Positions 33,929 to 42,774 of a stretch of DNA of 45,278 nucleotides are shown piece by piece; position 1 is the first letter of the stretch; every line of letters begins with the position of its first letter. The translations under genes were made by a program, and so were the position numbers. The DNA is from Ruminococcus sp. GTDB taxonomy: Bacteria; Bacillota; Clostridia; Oscillospirales; Ruminococcaceae. The notes beneath the pieces are model-generated. The model saw only the letters and a list, made by a program, of their open reading frames with translations. It searched no databases and was not told the origin of the DNA. The stretch covers positions 2,656 through 47,933 of the forward strand of contig JAAVHI010000028.1 in assembly GCA_014799785.1 (NCBI GenBank). The letters are read 5' to 3'.

Positions 33929-34771
33929 ATGGAATTTGTAACTTTAAACAATGGAATTAAAATGCCTATTCTCGGCTACGGCGTATATCAGGTAACTAAC
34001 GAAGAATGCGAAAAATGCGTGTTGGACGCGATTTCTGTAGGCTACCGCAGCATTGACACCGCGCAGGCTTACGGCAACGAGGAGGCTGTGGGAAACGCTG
34101 TGAAAAAGTGCGGAGTTCCCCGCGATGAGCTTTTCATTACCACAAAGGTTTGGATATCCAACGGCGGCTATGAAAAAGCAAAGGCTTCCCTTAAAGAATC
34201 TCTGAAAAAATTGCAGTCGGACTATATCGACCTTGTGCTTATCCACCAGCCGTTCAACGATTATTACGGAACATATCACGCTATGGAGGAAGCCTACAAG
34301 GAGGGGTGGATAAGAGCTATCGGAGTATCGAATTTCTATCCCGACAGGCTTGTAGACCTTTGCAGTTTTGTTGATGTAAAGCCCGCAATAAATCAGGTGG
34401 AAACTCACGTTTTTCAGCAGCAGAAAAAGGCACATGAATATATGGAAAAATACGGCGTGCAGCACCAGTCATGGGGTCCCTTTGCAGAGGGCAGAAAGGA
34501 CTTTTTTACAAATCCCGTGCTGACAGAAATAGGTCAGAAGTACGGCAAAAGCTCTGCGCAGGTTGCATTGCGTTTTCTTATCCAGAGCGACGTTGTGGTA
34601 ATTCCGAAATCGGTTCACAAGGAGCGCATGATACAGAATTTTGACGTGTTTGATTTTACTCTTGACAATGCCGATATGGACGCTATTCGCAAGCTTGACG
34701 AGGGCGAGAGCCTGTTCTTCTCCCACTATGACCCTGCCGTTGTTGAAATGCTTACGGGACTTCACAGATAA
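33929..34771 (+). CDS. Aldo/keto reductase
   Basis: A 280-residue NADPH-dependent aldo/keto reductase with a TIM-barrel fold. It shows GYGVYQV, GYRSIDTAQAYGNEEAVGNAV (catalytic Asp and Tyr), FITTKVW (catalytic Lys), DLVLIHQPF (catalytic His), AIGVSNF and the C-terminal NADPH-binding VVIPKSVHKERM. It is close to the YvgN/2,5-diketo-gluconate reductase type and reduces aldehydes or ketones of unknown identity. A CGGAGGA site precedes the ATG. It is a single-gene unit with a strong terminator after it. Confidence 0.94.
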   Translation: MEFVTLNNGIKMPILGYGVYQVTNEECEKCVLDAISVGYRSIDTAQAYGNEEAVGNAVKKCGVPRDELFITTKVWISNGGYEKAKASLKESLKKLQSDYIDLVLIHQPFNDYYGTYHAMEEAYKEGWIRAIGVSNFYPDRLVDLCSFVDVKPAINQVETHVFQQQKKAHEYMEKYGVQHQSWGPFAEGRKDFFTNPVLTEIGQKYGKSSAQVALRFLIQSDVVVIPKSVHKERMIQNFDVFDFTLDNADMDAIRKLDEGESLFFSHYDPAVVEMLTGLHR

Positions 34772-34877
34772 TGAAAAATTTCATTGATTTTAAGATTCTC
34801 AAGGGATACAGGATGCTTGTAATGTTCTGTATGATGCATACCTAATGCAGATTTTGCTGTATTCTTTAAGCTTTTAT

Positions 34878-34926
34878 AAAAACAAGGTATACAACTTCAA
34901 TAAAATAAGTTGTATACCTTGTTTTT
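34878..34926. terminator. Strong bidirectional terminator
   Basis: Perfect 20-bp arms (starting AAAAACAAGGTATACAACTT) with a 9-nt AT loop and T-runs on both strands. It separates the aldo/keto reductase from the converging GH2 gene. Confidence 0.92.
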
Positions 34927-35065
34927 TTATGGTCTCATACTGTTTTTGAGGGTTTGCATAAAATTATAAATTAGTCAATAACATTCGTGCAAATTAATAT
35001 GCAGGTTTCCATGTACGTTCATAATTAAATATATACATATAAAATTAATTCTGTTCTTGGGAAAA

Positions 35066-38000
35066 TTACTCAAATCTGAACGATTTGAAATCAAAGTCGC
35101 TGCCGGGCAAAAACGCAAATGAAACACTGCGTTTTCCGCTTACTCCGCTGATAGTAAATTCTCGCTCGGTGTAATTTTCCGCACCCGAAAATTCCGCAAG
35201 AACCCGCATTTCTGTGTTTCCGTTCTCTGCGCCGAATATGACATGAATACTGTTCACAGCCAGCGACGATCTGCCGGTGATGACTATTTTTTTCGGCGGA
35301 AGCTTGTCAAAATCGAACTCGCCGAATGTTAAAACAACGTTGTTTCCGATTTCGGTAACGTCCTCTGCATTTTTAGTAAATTTGTCGCCGAATATGTTTT
35401 CTGCGTTTGCGGCAAACAGCTCCGCGCGTTCTTTTTGCTTTTCCTCGAACACAAAGCCCTGAACGTTATACGCATCGTCCGACTCTATAACAAATGTGTG
35501 TACGCCTCTCAGCACACGGTCAAGCTTAAATGTTTCGGGAGTGTAAACCATCCATACAGGAGGCTTGTTATACTCAAATTTACCGATAAGCTCTCCGCCC
35601 TCACCGGGAATGCCGTCATAAAATCTTATTCCCACAGGCTTGTCAGTGTCCGCGAAAATCGGTACTGTAACGGTATCGCTGCCTATATCGCCGAAATCTA
35701 CATTTTCAAAACCAAATGCGCCGTTGCCCTTAAATGCCACGCCTTTTTCAATGCCTTGAACCACAGCGCCGATCTTGACGGTAAACAGTCCGCCCATGAT
35801 AAGCTCGTATGGATCAAGGAACGCCGCTCCCAGACCCTCTCCGCTGAATCTGACGGAAGACATAACGTGATACTTATCCGTACCGTTTTTGCACAGCGCA
35901 CGGAGGTAAAATTCACCGTCCCCCTTGCAGCTCACAACGATACTGCCGTTCTCTGAGGATACGATCTCGCCCAGCTTTGAGGCGATACCCTGAACGTTGG
36001 TGATACGGAACTCGATCTCGTCCTTATAGGAAGCATTTTCGGGGAGAACCTTTACCTTGACCGCTGTCTCACGCCGTTCGGGAGTGAATACCATGTTCTC
36101 GGCAGCAAGGTCTATCCTGCGGACAGGAACTTCCGCCGCACCTGCTGTACAGTCAATGTCGCGCGGCACATTGCATTCGCTGAAAGAAATGCCATCGGGG
36201 ACAACGGACGGCTCTGCATTAAAGCGGATTTCCGCGTCCGGAAGTCCCTCGGAGCTTACCCTTACAATGACCTCGCCGCTCTTGTCGGTTGCCGCAACTA
36301 TAGCCAGCAGTTTTCCCGAAAACAGCCGTCTTGATACTCCTTTATACTCGTCATAGTCGGTGGAATCGCCGTTGTCAAGACCGATAAGCCGACCTGCTCC
36401 CTCTACGGTTACAGTAACTCGGTTGTTTGCGTTTGCGACGAATACACCGTCCTTGTCGCAAGCGTCAATGTCAATGAACATAAGATCGGTACCATTGGCT
36501 TTGAACACGGAATTTTCGGCAGTAAGCCTAAGCTCCGCCGTATCTCCGAAAGAGCGTACCGAATCACGGGCTTTTTCGGCGCCGTTTTCGTCATATGCAA
36601 CAGCGGTAAGCTCACCGGGTGCATAATCAAGTATCGTATCAAGAGTGAGCTCCGCACCGTGCTTGTGGTCGAGACGTTTCTCCGCCACAAGCTCTCCGTT
36701 TCGGAACAGCTTTACCAGCGGCGCATTTGTTGCAACCCGTACATCAACGGTCTGTCCCTCCGAGAAATCCCAGTAAGGATAAATGTGTACGAAAGGCGCT
36801 TTCTCAAAATCCGTCCATGCACTTCGGAAAATATATGCGCTGTCCTTGTAAAATCCCGCCGTATCTATCTGCCCGAAGTAACTGTTCTTGGTGGTATAGG
36901 GCGTCGGCTCTCCGATATAGTCCCAGCCCGTCCAGATAAACTGACCTGCGCAGTATTTTCTGTCACGGTCGGCGGTTATGCAGTACTCCGTCGATTTCGC
37001 TCCCCAAAGAACAGTGGTATTTCCCAGAGCGGAGCATTGCTCGTCGTCGTCGGTAAGTATCTGCTCCGAAAGGGGAAAGTGATATATACCGCGGCTCTGC
37101 AAAACCGAGGAGGTTTCCGAGCCGTATATCATCCAGTCGGGGTGCTCTTCGTGATGCTCGTCGTAGAGCCGTTCGGCATAGTTGTAGCCCGCAAGCTTTA
37201 AAATATCCGCACACTTTCGGGCGTTTTCCCACTGCATATAATTAGACCCGTGAGTAATATACCCATTGCGGAGCGGGTCGTGCAGACGCACCCTGTCAGC
37301 TAACATCGAAACAATTTCCTGACCCCGTTCGTCCGCATGAGTATCATATATTTCATTGCCGATGCTCCAGCCGATAATGCTTGGGTGATTGCGGTCGCGG
37401 CGTATCCAGGAGGCAACGTCGCGGTCTATCCACTCAGGGAAGAAGCCGGCATAGTCGTTTTCGGTTTTATGGCGTTCCCACATATCGAAGCCCTCGGACA
37501 AAATGAGGAAGCCCATTTCGTCGGCAAGCTCCATAAGCTCAACAGCGGGCATATTATGGGAAGTTCGCACAGCGTTTATTCCTATAACATGAAGCTTTTC
37601 AAGCTGTCTGCGGACAGCATTTCTGTTGACCGCCGCTCCCAAAGCGCCAAGATCGTGGTGCTGACAGCAGCCGTGCAGCTTGACATGCCTGCCGTTGAGG
37701 AAAAATCCGCGGTCGGGTGTAAACTCGATTTTTCTGAATCCGAATCTGCTCTCGTCACGGTCGATGACATCGCCGTCACGAATAAGCTCTACGGTACATC
37801 TGTACAAATGCGGGTTCTCGATGTCCCAAAGGACAGGCTTGGATATTTCAAATTCAAAGTTGTTTACGGAGTATCTGCACCCCTCACGGCGGACAGGCTT
37901 GGGTATCGCACTTGTATCCGCGGCGGTGCAGTCGTTTTCAAGGACGGCAAGACAGCGTTCTCCGTCAAAGAGCGAGCACCGTACACGCAGACCGTCAACG

Positions 38001-38518
38001 GCAGTGCCGACGGGACGTGATGCCTCCGAGGAAACGAACACTTTTCCCGAAATATCTGCGGAAATATAAATGCCGTCGCTTAAGAGATGAACGTTGGGAT
38101 ATTCTTTAAGCCAGACACGGCGGTAAATTCCCGCTCCCGAATACCACCTCGAATTGGGCGCACGGTAATCAACACGGACTGCAATAAGATTTTCGCCGTC
38201 CGTCAGATGATCGGTTATGTCAAATTCAAATGTGGAATAGCCGTATTTCCATTCACCCGCAAGCTTTCCGTTTACATAAACGCGGCTGTCCATATACACG
38301 CCCTCAAATCGGAGCGCAGTGCGCAGACCTTGTCTTTTGACGAAGTTCAGCCTGCGGCGGTACCAGCCTGTGGAGGTCTCGTACAGATCCTTGACCTGAT
38401 ATATCAGCCAGTCGTGGGGGATATCAACGGGTTTCCAGTCCGCAGTGTCATTATACTCTGTGTCTATGGGATTTTTGGAAAACTCCCAGCCGTCGCAAAA
38501 AAGTCTGTCCGTACTCAT
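35066..38518 (-). CDS. Glycoside hydrolase family 2 (beta-galactosidase-like), large
   Basis: A 1150-residue GH2 enzyme. An N-terminal sugar-binding domain (CDGWEFSKN, IPHDW, GWYRRRL, YVNGKLAGEWKYGY) and immunoglobulin-like domain lead to the TIM barrel with GWSIGNEIYD (acid/base Glu389) and MIYGSETSS (nucleophile Glu468). DUF4982-like and further beta-sandwich domains fill residues 600-1150, ending in possible carbohydrate-binding modules. There is no signal peptide, so it is probably cytoplasmic, acting on imported oligosaccharides; beta-galactosidase, beta-glucuronidase or a related activity cannot be told apart by eye. An AAAGGAGA site precedes the ATG. No transporter is beside it, but a decayed AraC-type regulator lies upstream. 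Confidence 0.92.
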   Translation of the reverse strand: MSTDRLFCDGWEFSKNPIDTEYNDTADWKPVDIPHDWLIYQVKDLYETSTGWYRRRLNFVKRQGLRTALRFEGVYMDSRVYVNGKLAGEWKYGYSTFEFDITDHLTDGENLIAVRVDYRAPNSRWYSGAGIYRRVWLKEYPNVHLLSDGIYISADISGKVFVSSEASRPVGTAVDGLRVRCSLFDGERCLAVLENDCTAADTSAIPKPVRREGCRYSVNNFEFEISKPVLWDIENPHLYRCTVELIRDGDVIDRDESRFGFRKIEFTPDRGFFLNGRHVKLHGCCQHHDLGALGAAVNRNAVRRQLEKLHVIGINAVRTSHNMPAVELMELADEMGFLILSEGFDMWERHKTENDYAGFFPEWIDRDVASWIRRDRNHPSIIGWSIGNEIYDTHADERGQEIVSMLADRVRLHDPLRNGYITHGSNYMQWENARKCADILKLAGYNYAERLYDEHHEEHPDWMIYGSETSSVLQSRGIYHFPLSEQILTDDDEQCSALGNTTVLWGAKSTEYCITADRDRKYCAGQFIWTGWDYIGEPTPYTTKNSYFGQIDTAGFYKDSAYIFRSAWTDFEKAPFVHIYPYWDFSEGQTVDVRVATNAPLVKLFRNGELVAEKRLDHKHGAELTLDTILDYAPGELTAVAYDENGAEKARDSVRSFGDTAELRLTAENSVFKANGTDLMFIDIDACDKDGVFVANANNRVTVTVEGAGRLIGLDNGDSTDYDEYKGVSRRLFSGKLLAIVAATDKSGEVIVRVSSEGLPDAEIRFNAEPSVVPDGISFSECNVPRDIDCTAGAAEVPVRRIDLAAENMVFTPERRETAVKVKVLPENASYKDEIEFRITNVQGIASKLGEIVSSENGSIVVSCKGDGEFYLRALCKNGTDKYHVMSSVRFSGEGLGAAFLDPYELIMGGLFTVKIGAVVQGIEKGVAFKGNGAFGFENVDFGDIGSDTVTVPIFADTDKPVGIRFYDGIPGEGGELIGKFEYNKPPVWMVYTPETFKLDRVLRGVHTFVIESDDAYNVQGFVFEEKQKERAELFAANAENIFGDKFTKNAEDVTEIGNNVVLTFGEFDFDKLPPKKIVITGRSSLAVNSIHVIFGAENGNTEMRVLAEFSGAENYTEREFTISGVSGKRSVSFAFLPGSDFDFKSFRFE

Positions 38519-38576
38519 AGTATATCTCCTTTATCAAATAATGCTCCTGTTATAGGAGTGCTTCCTTTTATAATAA

Positions 38577-38605
38577 ATTATAAGATTTTTTATGTAAATT
38601 GTCAA
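38577..38605 (-). promoter_or_regulatory. Sigma-A promoter of the GH2 gene
   Basis: On the minus strand TTGACA (38600-38605) and TATAAT (38577-38582), 17-bp spacer. Between it and the start codon the transcript holds a CTCCT/AGGAG hairpin (38535-38549) that could be a control element. Confidence 0.85.
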
Positions 38606-38806
38606 TAATAATAAATTAATCAGCTAAGACAATTTTAAATTCAAACAGGCAGCAGATATTGCGGTAAAACCGTATAAAACATTAAGTATTTTAACTTTAT
38701 ATGATAATATTAACCGTTTGACCGTTTCGAGATTTTCTGCTGTAACAATACAATTTAGTTATATTGATACGCATTACAGCGATGTGATCGAGTCGGGAAC
38801 GTTTTG

Positions 38807-38980
38807 CAGCCTAATACAGGTAACCCCCGGTATCTTTGCAGACTGTTCCGCAAACGCCTCGGTATGAGATCTCTCGAATACATAACTCAGCGGTGCATTC
38901 AGCAGGCTAAGGCCATACATCCGTGCGAGTGGATGTATTCCCTGAATAAATACCCTATAAGAAAGTCATGCTCCCTATAA
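38807..38980 (+). pseudogene. Remnant of an AraC-family regulator
   Basis: One frame reads NPRYLCRLFRKRLGMRSLEY, then ITQRCIQQAKAI, ending at TAA 38978-38980. This matches the AraC helix-turn-helix pattern (xxYLxRLFKKxxGxxxxEYIxxxRIxxAKxLL). There is no start, no upstream effector domain and no second helix-turn-helix, so it is a gene relic. AraC proteins commonly control adjacent glycosidase genes, so it may once have regulated the GH2 gene. The flanking 38606-38806 DNA shows nothing further. Confidence 0.55.
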
Positions 38981-39130
38981 ATAAAACGGACATAATGAGC
39001 GGAAGATTGATATTTGTATCGGTTCAATATCGCGGTTTATGATGTAATCGCCGAATGCAGGGACTGCGATAAAAAGAGAAATGCGGCGTAATTGCGGCCT
39101 TCTCAAATACTTCTTTATCGCATTGAGCTT
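38971..39130 (+). pseudogene. Second diverged recombinase 3'-end remnant
   Basis: The DNA resembles the copy at about 32847-33010: shared blocks include AGATTGATATTTG, GCGGTTTATG/A, GCAGGGA and ATACTT-TTTATCG in the same order, with frameshifts and stops. It lies between the AraC relic and the cas promoter. It marks past mobile-element activity at the place where cas3 would be expected. Confidence 0.5.
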
Positions 39131-39259
39131 TTCGAGGCGGTGATTTTTTATTAGACAGGCACTGCTAAAATAACAAGCAATACTATATAATTTTACAGAT
39201 GAATTTTGTCGAATCTTAACAAAATATGAGTAATTATATGTTTTTTTGACAATTTTGTG

Positions 39260-39288
39260 TTGAGGCTGTTGCGTAAATGTTGTATAAT
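39260..39288 (+). promoter_or_regulatory. Promoter of the cas operon
   Basis: TTGAGG (39260-39265) and TATAAT (39283-39288), 17-bp spacer, 44 bp before cas5. A TTGACA at 39246 is too far from the -10 to pair with it. This shows that cas5 is the first gene of the transcript as it stands. Confidence 0.7.
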
Positions 39289-39332
39289 AAAAATACTGCA
39301 ATTGGCAAATAACCAAAAGGAGGTCTGATATA

Positions 39333-40067
39333 ATGGTTTACCGCAATACGGTTGAATTTTCCGTAACGGCGGACTATGCTTTGTTTTCCGATATTCTTAC
39401 GCGGACAGGCGGAGAAAAGTTTAGCTATCCGATACCGACTTACGAAAGTCTGAAGGGTATACTGCATTCAGTATACTGGAAGCCGACCTTTGTCTGGATA
39501 GTGGATTCAGTAAGGATCGTCAACCCCGTCAGGACTGTGCGCAAGGGTGTAAGACCGCTTAATTACGGCGGCGGAAACGATCTTGCGTACTGCACGTATC
39601 TGTGCGATGTGGAATATCAGGTCAGGGCGCATTTCGAGTGGAATGAAAACCGTCCCGAGCTTGCGGAGGACAGGAACGAGCATAAGCACCACAACATTGC
39701 AAGGCGCATGATCGAACGCGGCGGACGGCGTGATATCTATCTTGGAACGCGTGAGTGTCATGGATATGTCGAGCCGTGCGTTTTCGACGAGGGCAAGAGT
39801 TGCTATGAAGGCGAAATTCCTTATGCCTTAATGCTGCACGGTATCACATATGCCGACGAAGCTGTCTGTCCGGAGGACAAGGGCAAAATGACGGTACGGC
39901 TCTGGCAGCCCGTAATGAAAAACGGCGTGATAGACTTTATCCGTCCCGAAGAATGCACTATAAAACGCTGCATACGTGAAATGGACATAAAACCATTCGG
40001 AAAATTGCAGGGCAACTTTATCGGTGCAGAGGAATTTGGGGGAGGCGACGTGATTGAGCTGGACTAA
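39333..40067 (+). CDS. cas5c: Type I-C Cas5 (Cas5c/Cas5d) crRNA endoribonuclease
   Basis: A 244-residue Cas5 of subtype I-C, which replaces Cas6: it cuts the repeat at the 3' base of its stem and stays on the 5' handle in Cascade. Candidate catalytic residues are Tyr37 of PTYESLKGIL and the Lys-His of NEHKHHNIARRM (about 118-119), matching the Tyr/Lys/His set known for Cas5d. The G-rich LNYGGGNDLAYCTYLCDVEY stretch is typical. A strong AAAAGGAGG site lies nine bases before the ATG. It is the first cas gene, with no cas3 upstream. The end overlaps cas8c by 14 bases. Confidence 0.95.
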   Translation: MVYRNTVEFSVTADYALFSDILTRTGGEKFSYPIPTYESLKGILHSVYWKPTFVWIVDSVRIVNPVRTVRKGVRPLNYGGGNDLAYCTYLCDVEYQVRAHFEWNENRPELAEDRNEHKHHNIARRMIERGGRRDIYLGTRECHGYVEPCVFDEGKSCYEGEIPYALMLHGITYADEAVCPEDKGKMTVRLWQPVMKNGVIDFIRPEECTIKRCIREMDIKPFGKLQGNFIGAEEFGGGDVIELD

Positions 40068-41910
40068 CGAGCTTTACAGCGTTTATGAAAAGAACTGCGG
40101 AAGAACGGACTGCGTTCCCGCTCTGCTGCCGCTTTCGCACTCCACGGCAAACGCTCAGATAGAGGTGACGCTGAGAGAAAACGGTGATTTTGTCAAGGCG
40201 GACAGAGTAAGCAAAGCCGACGTGGAAACAATAATTCCGGTGACAAACGATTCGGCTGCACGTTCTTCGGGAATATCTCCTCACCCGTTTGCGGACAAGC
40301 TGGTTTATATCGCGGGAGATTACGGAAAATATTTCGGCGGCAAAAATTCCGACAATACTAAATATTTTGGAGCGTACATAGAACAGCTGAAAAAATGGTC
40401 TGAATCCGAACACTCTCATAAAGCGGTGAGAGCAGTTCTGGCGTATCTTGAAAGGAAATGCCTCATAAGCGATCTGATATCCGGCGGCGCGGTCATTGCC
40501 GATGAAAATACGGGAATGCTGAAAAGCGGCGAGAAAATTGAGGGTATCCCGCAGGAGGATTCTTTTGTGCGGTTCAGGATAAATTACAGCGATATTCTGC
40601 ACGAAAGCCGCACATGGGCTGACAGCTCGCTTTTTGACAGCTTTATCGACTATAATTCATCGCTGGAAAGCGATATGCAGCTTTGCTACGCAACGGGAAA
40701 GATTTTGCCGATTACCTATAAGCACCCGTCGAAAATACGCAATGCGGGGGACAAGGGCAAGCTGATCTCCGCAAACGACGAAAGCGGCTTTGCTTACAGG
40801 GGACGTTTTCAGAATAAGGAACAGGCGATATCCGTAAGCTATGATTTCTCGCAGAAAATGCACAATGCGCTTAAATGGCTTATTGCAAGACAAGGCATAA
40901 GCATTAATTCCCTTACGCTCGTAGTGTGGGAAAGCGCGCTTCGCGAGCTGCCGAATATTACAAGATCCGCAGACAGTTTGATGTTTGACGACGAGGAAGA
41001 GGATCGTCAGTATGCCGACACATATCAGGCGTACAAAGATATGCTGGGGAAATCTATTTTCGGCTATAAGAACCGCCTTGACAAGGATTCAAAAGCAATG
41101 GTCATGGGCTTGGATTCCGCAACAACCGGACGGCTTTCAATCGGCATTTACTCGGAGCTGAGCAGCTCGGAATTTCTCGACAATATCGAAAAATGGCACA
41201 GCGATACGGCTTGGTTCGGCTATAACGGAAAGCAGCACAGATATGCTGTGAATTCATTTTCACTGAGGGAGATCATTGACTGCGCTTTCGGAACCGAGCA
41301 GGGCAATTTCATAGAAAGCAAGCCCGAGCTCAGGACAGACTATACTTGTAAGCTTGTCCCGTGCGTTACCGAGGGAAGAAGAATTCCCAAGGAAATAGTC
41401 AGAGCTTTGGTAAACAAGGCTTCAAGCCCGCTTAAATACAGTAATTCATATAACTGGAACACCGTGCTTGGGATAGCCTGCGGAATGATAAGAAAAGAAA
41501 AACTTGAAAATAAGGAGGAGTGCGGAATGGCACTTGACGAAAACTGTACGGACAGAAGCTATTTATACGGACGGCTGCTTGCCGCTGCGGACGCCGCGGA
41601 ATCAAGCACATACGAAAGGGACGACAGGCGGACTACCAATGCAAAGCGTTACTTTGAGGCGTTTTCAAACCGTCCCTGCACCACATGGAATATTATCCGC
41701 AATCGTCTCAGTCCCTATCTGGAAAAGCTGTCGGAGGGTTCAAAGCGGTACTACGAATCGCTTATTGACAACATTACGGATAAATTCGAGCGCGAAGATT
41801 TTACGGACAATTCAAAGCTTGACCCTCAGTATCTTCACGCTTACAGCTGCCAGATCAAAGCGATCTACGGCGGAAACAAGAAAAATTCTGCAAATAACGA
41901 GGAGGAATAA
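40054..41910 (+). CDS. cas8c: Type I-C Cas8c (Csd1) large subunit
   Basis: A 618-residue Cascade large subunit that recognises the PAM and, in I-C, also produces a small-subunit (Cas11) product from an internal start. Family features are the early YCVYEKN-like start (ELYSVYEKNCGRTD), NAQIEVTLRENGDF, FADKLVYIAGDY, SLTLVVWES and a helical C-terminal third (KRYFEAFSNRPCTTWNIIRNR, YLEKL). It starts at TTG 40054, ten bases after GGGGGAGG, inside the cas5 end. A possible internal Cas11 start is the ATG at 41527 (CGGAATGGCACTTGACG), after AAGGAGGAG at about 41511-41519. Confidence 0.92.
   Translation: MSWTNELYSVYEKNCGRTDCVPALLPLSHSTANAQIEVTLRENGDFVKADRVSKADVETIIPVTNDSAARSSGISPHPFADKLVYIAGDYGKYFGGKNSDNTKYFGAYIEQLKKWSESEHSHKAVRAVLAYLERKCLISDLISGGAVIADENTGMLKSGEKIEGIPQEDSFVRFRINYSDILHESRTWADSSLFDSFIDYNSSLESDMQLCYATGKILPITYKHPSKIRNAGDKGKLISANDESGFAYRGRFQNKEQAISVSYDFSQKMHNALKWLIARQGISINSLTLVVWESALRELPNITRSADSLMFDDEEEDRQYADTYQAYKDMLGKSIFGYKNRLDKDSKAMVMGLDSATTGRLSIGIYSELSSSEFLDNIEKWHSDTAWFGYNGKQHRYAVNSFSLREIIDCAFGTEQGNFIESKPELRTDYTCKLVPCVTEGRRIPKEIVRALVNKASSPLKYSNSYNWNTVLGIACGMIRKEKLENKEECGMALDENCTDRSYLYGRLLAAADAAESSTYERDDRRTTNAKRYFEAFSNRPCTTWNIIRNRLSPYLEKLSEGSKRYYESLIDNITDKFEREDFTDNSKLDPQYLHAYSCQIKAIYGGNKKNSANNEEE
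41527..41910 (+). CDS. Possible internally started Cas11c small subunit
   Basis: Inside cas8c, an in-frame ATG at 41527 (MALDENCTDRSYLYGRLLAA) lies seven bases after an unusually good AAGGAGGAG sequence. It would give a 127-residue all-helical product from the Cas8c C-terminus. Type I-C systems are known to make Cas11 this way. The ribosome-site match and the product length fit; expression is not shown by sequence alone. Confidence 0.65.
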   Translation: MALDENCTDRSYLYGRLLAAADAAESSTYERDDRRTTNAKRYFEAFSNRPCTTWNIIRNRLSPYLEKLSEGSKRYYESLIDNITDKFEREDFTDNSKLDPQYLHAYSCQIKAIYGGNKKNSANNEEE

Positions 41911-41913
41911 ATC

Positions 41914-42774
41914 ATGAGTACACTTTCAAACAAGATAGATTTTGCGGTAATTTTTACTGCCTCAAACGCCAATCCCAACGGAGACCCTCTCAACGGAAAC
42001 AGACCGAGAGAGGATTATGACGGCTACGGAGAGATATCCGACGTGTGCATAAAGAGAAAGATACGCAACAGACTTCAGGATATGGGCGAAAACATTTTTG
42101 TCAAGTCCGACGACCGCTGCGACGACGGCTTTGACAGTCTCAGAAGCAGAGCGGACGGCTGCGGCGATGTAAGTCAGTACTCCAAGGGCAAAAAGACCGA
42201 CCGTGACGCTTATGCCAAAGCTGCCTGCGAGCAGTGGATAGACGTAAGAAGCTTCGGACAGGTGTTTGCGTTTAAGGGTTCGGAGGTCTCGGTCGGAGTG
42301 AGGGGACCTGTTTCAATCGGTATCGCAAAAAGCGTTTCTCCCGTTGACATTATAAGTATGCAGATAACAAAAAGCGTGAACAGCGAGGGCGGAAAAGAGG
42401 GCAAAAGCTCCGACACAATGGGCATGAAGCACCGGATAGAATTCGGCTTGTACAAGGTATGCGGTTCGATAAGCTGCCAGCTTGCGGAAAAAACGGGCTT
42501 TACCGATGAGGACGCGGAAAAGATAAAACAGGCGCTCGCAACCCTTTTCGAGAACGACAGCTCGTCCGCAAGACCCGACGGAAGCATGGAGGTTTGCAGA
42601 GTTTACTGGTGGAAGCACAGCGGAAAAACTCCCAAATATTCGTCGGCAAAGGTTCACCGCAGTCTGAATATAAAGCAGAAGGACGGCGTTAAAAAGCCTC
42701 TTTCGGTCAGCGATTATGATATCTCTCTTGAAAAACTTGAGGGTATCGAGCCTGAGATAATTGATATGATATGA
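41914..42774 (+). CDS. cas7c: Type I-C Cas7 (Csd2) backbone protein
   Basis: A 286-residue Cas7 of subtype I-C, forming the helical filament along the crRNA. Signatures are the start KIDFAVIFTASNANPNGDPL, NRPREDYDGYGEISDVCIKR, IDVRSFGQVFAF and VGVRGPVSIGIAKS. A GAGGAGGAA ribosome site precedes the ATG and lies in the end of cas8c. Its stop overlaps the cas4 start by four bases. Confidence 0.96.
   Translation: MSTLSNKIDFAVIFTASNANPNGDPLNGNRPREDYDGYGEISDVCIKRKIRNRLQDMGENIFVKSDDRCDDGFDSLRSRADGCGDVSQYSKGKKTDRDAYAKAACEQWIDVRSFGQVFAFKGSEVSVGVRGPVSIGIAKSVSPVDIISMQITKSVNSEGGKEGKSSDTMGMKHRIEFGLYKVCGSISCQLAEKTGFTDEDAEKIKQALATLFENDSSSARPDGSMEVCRVYWWKHSGKTPKYSSAKVHRSLNIKQKDGVKKPLSVSDYDISLEKLEGIEPEIIDMI

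Noticed and set aside
38519..39332. Possible decayed cas3 upstream of cas5
   Set aside because: I looked for helicase (DEAH, Walker A) or HD motifs in the readable frames; only AraC-like and recombinase-like fragments were seen.
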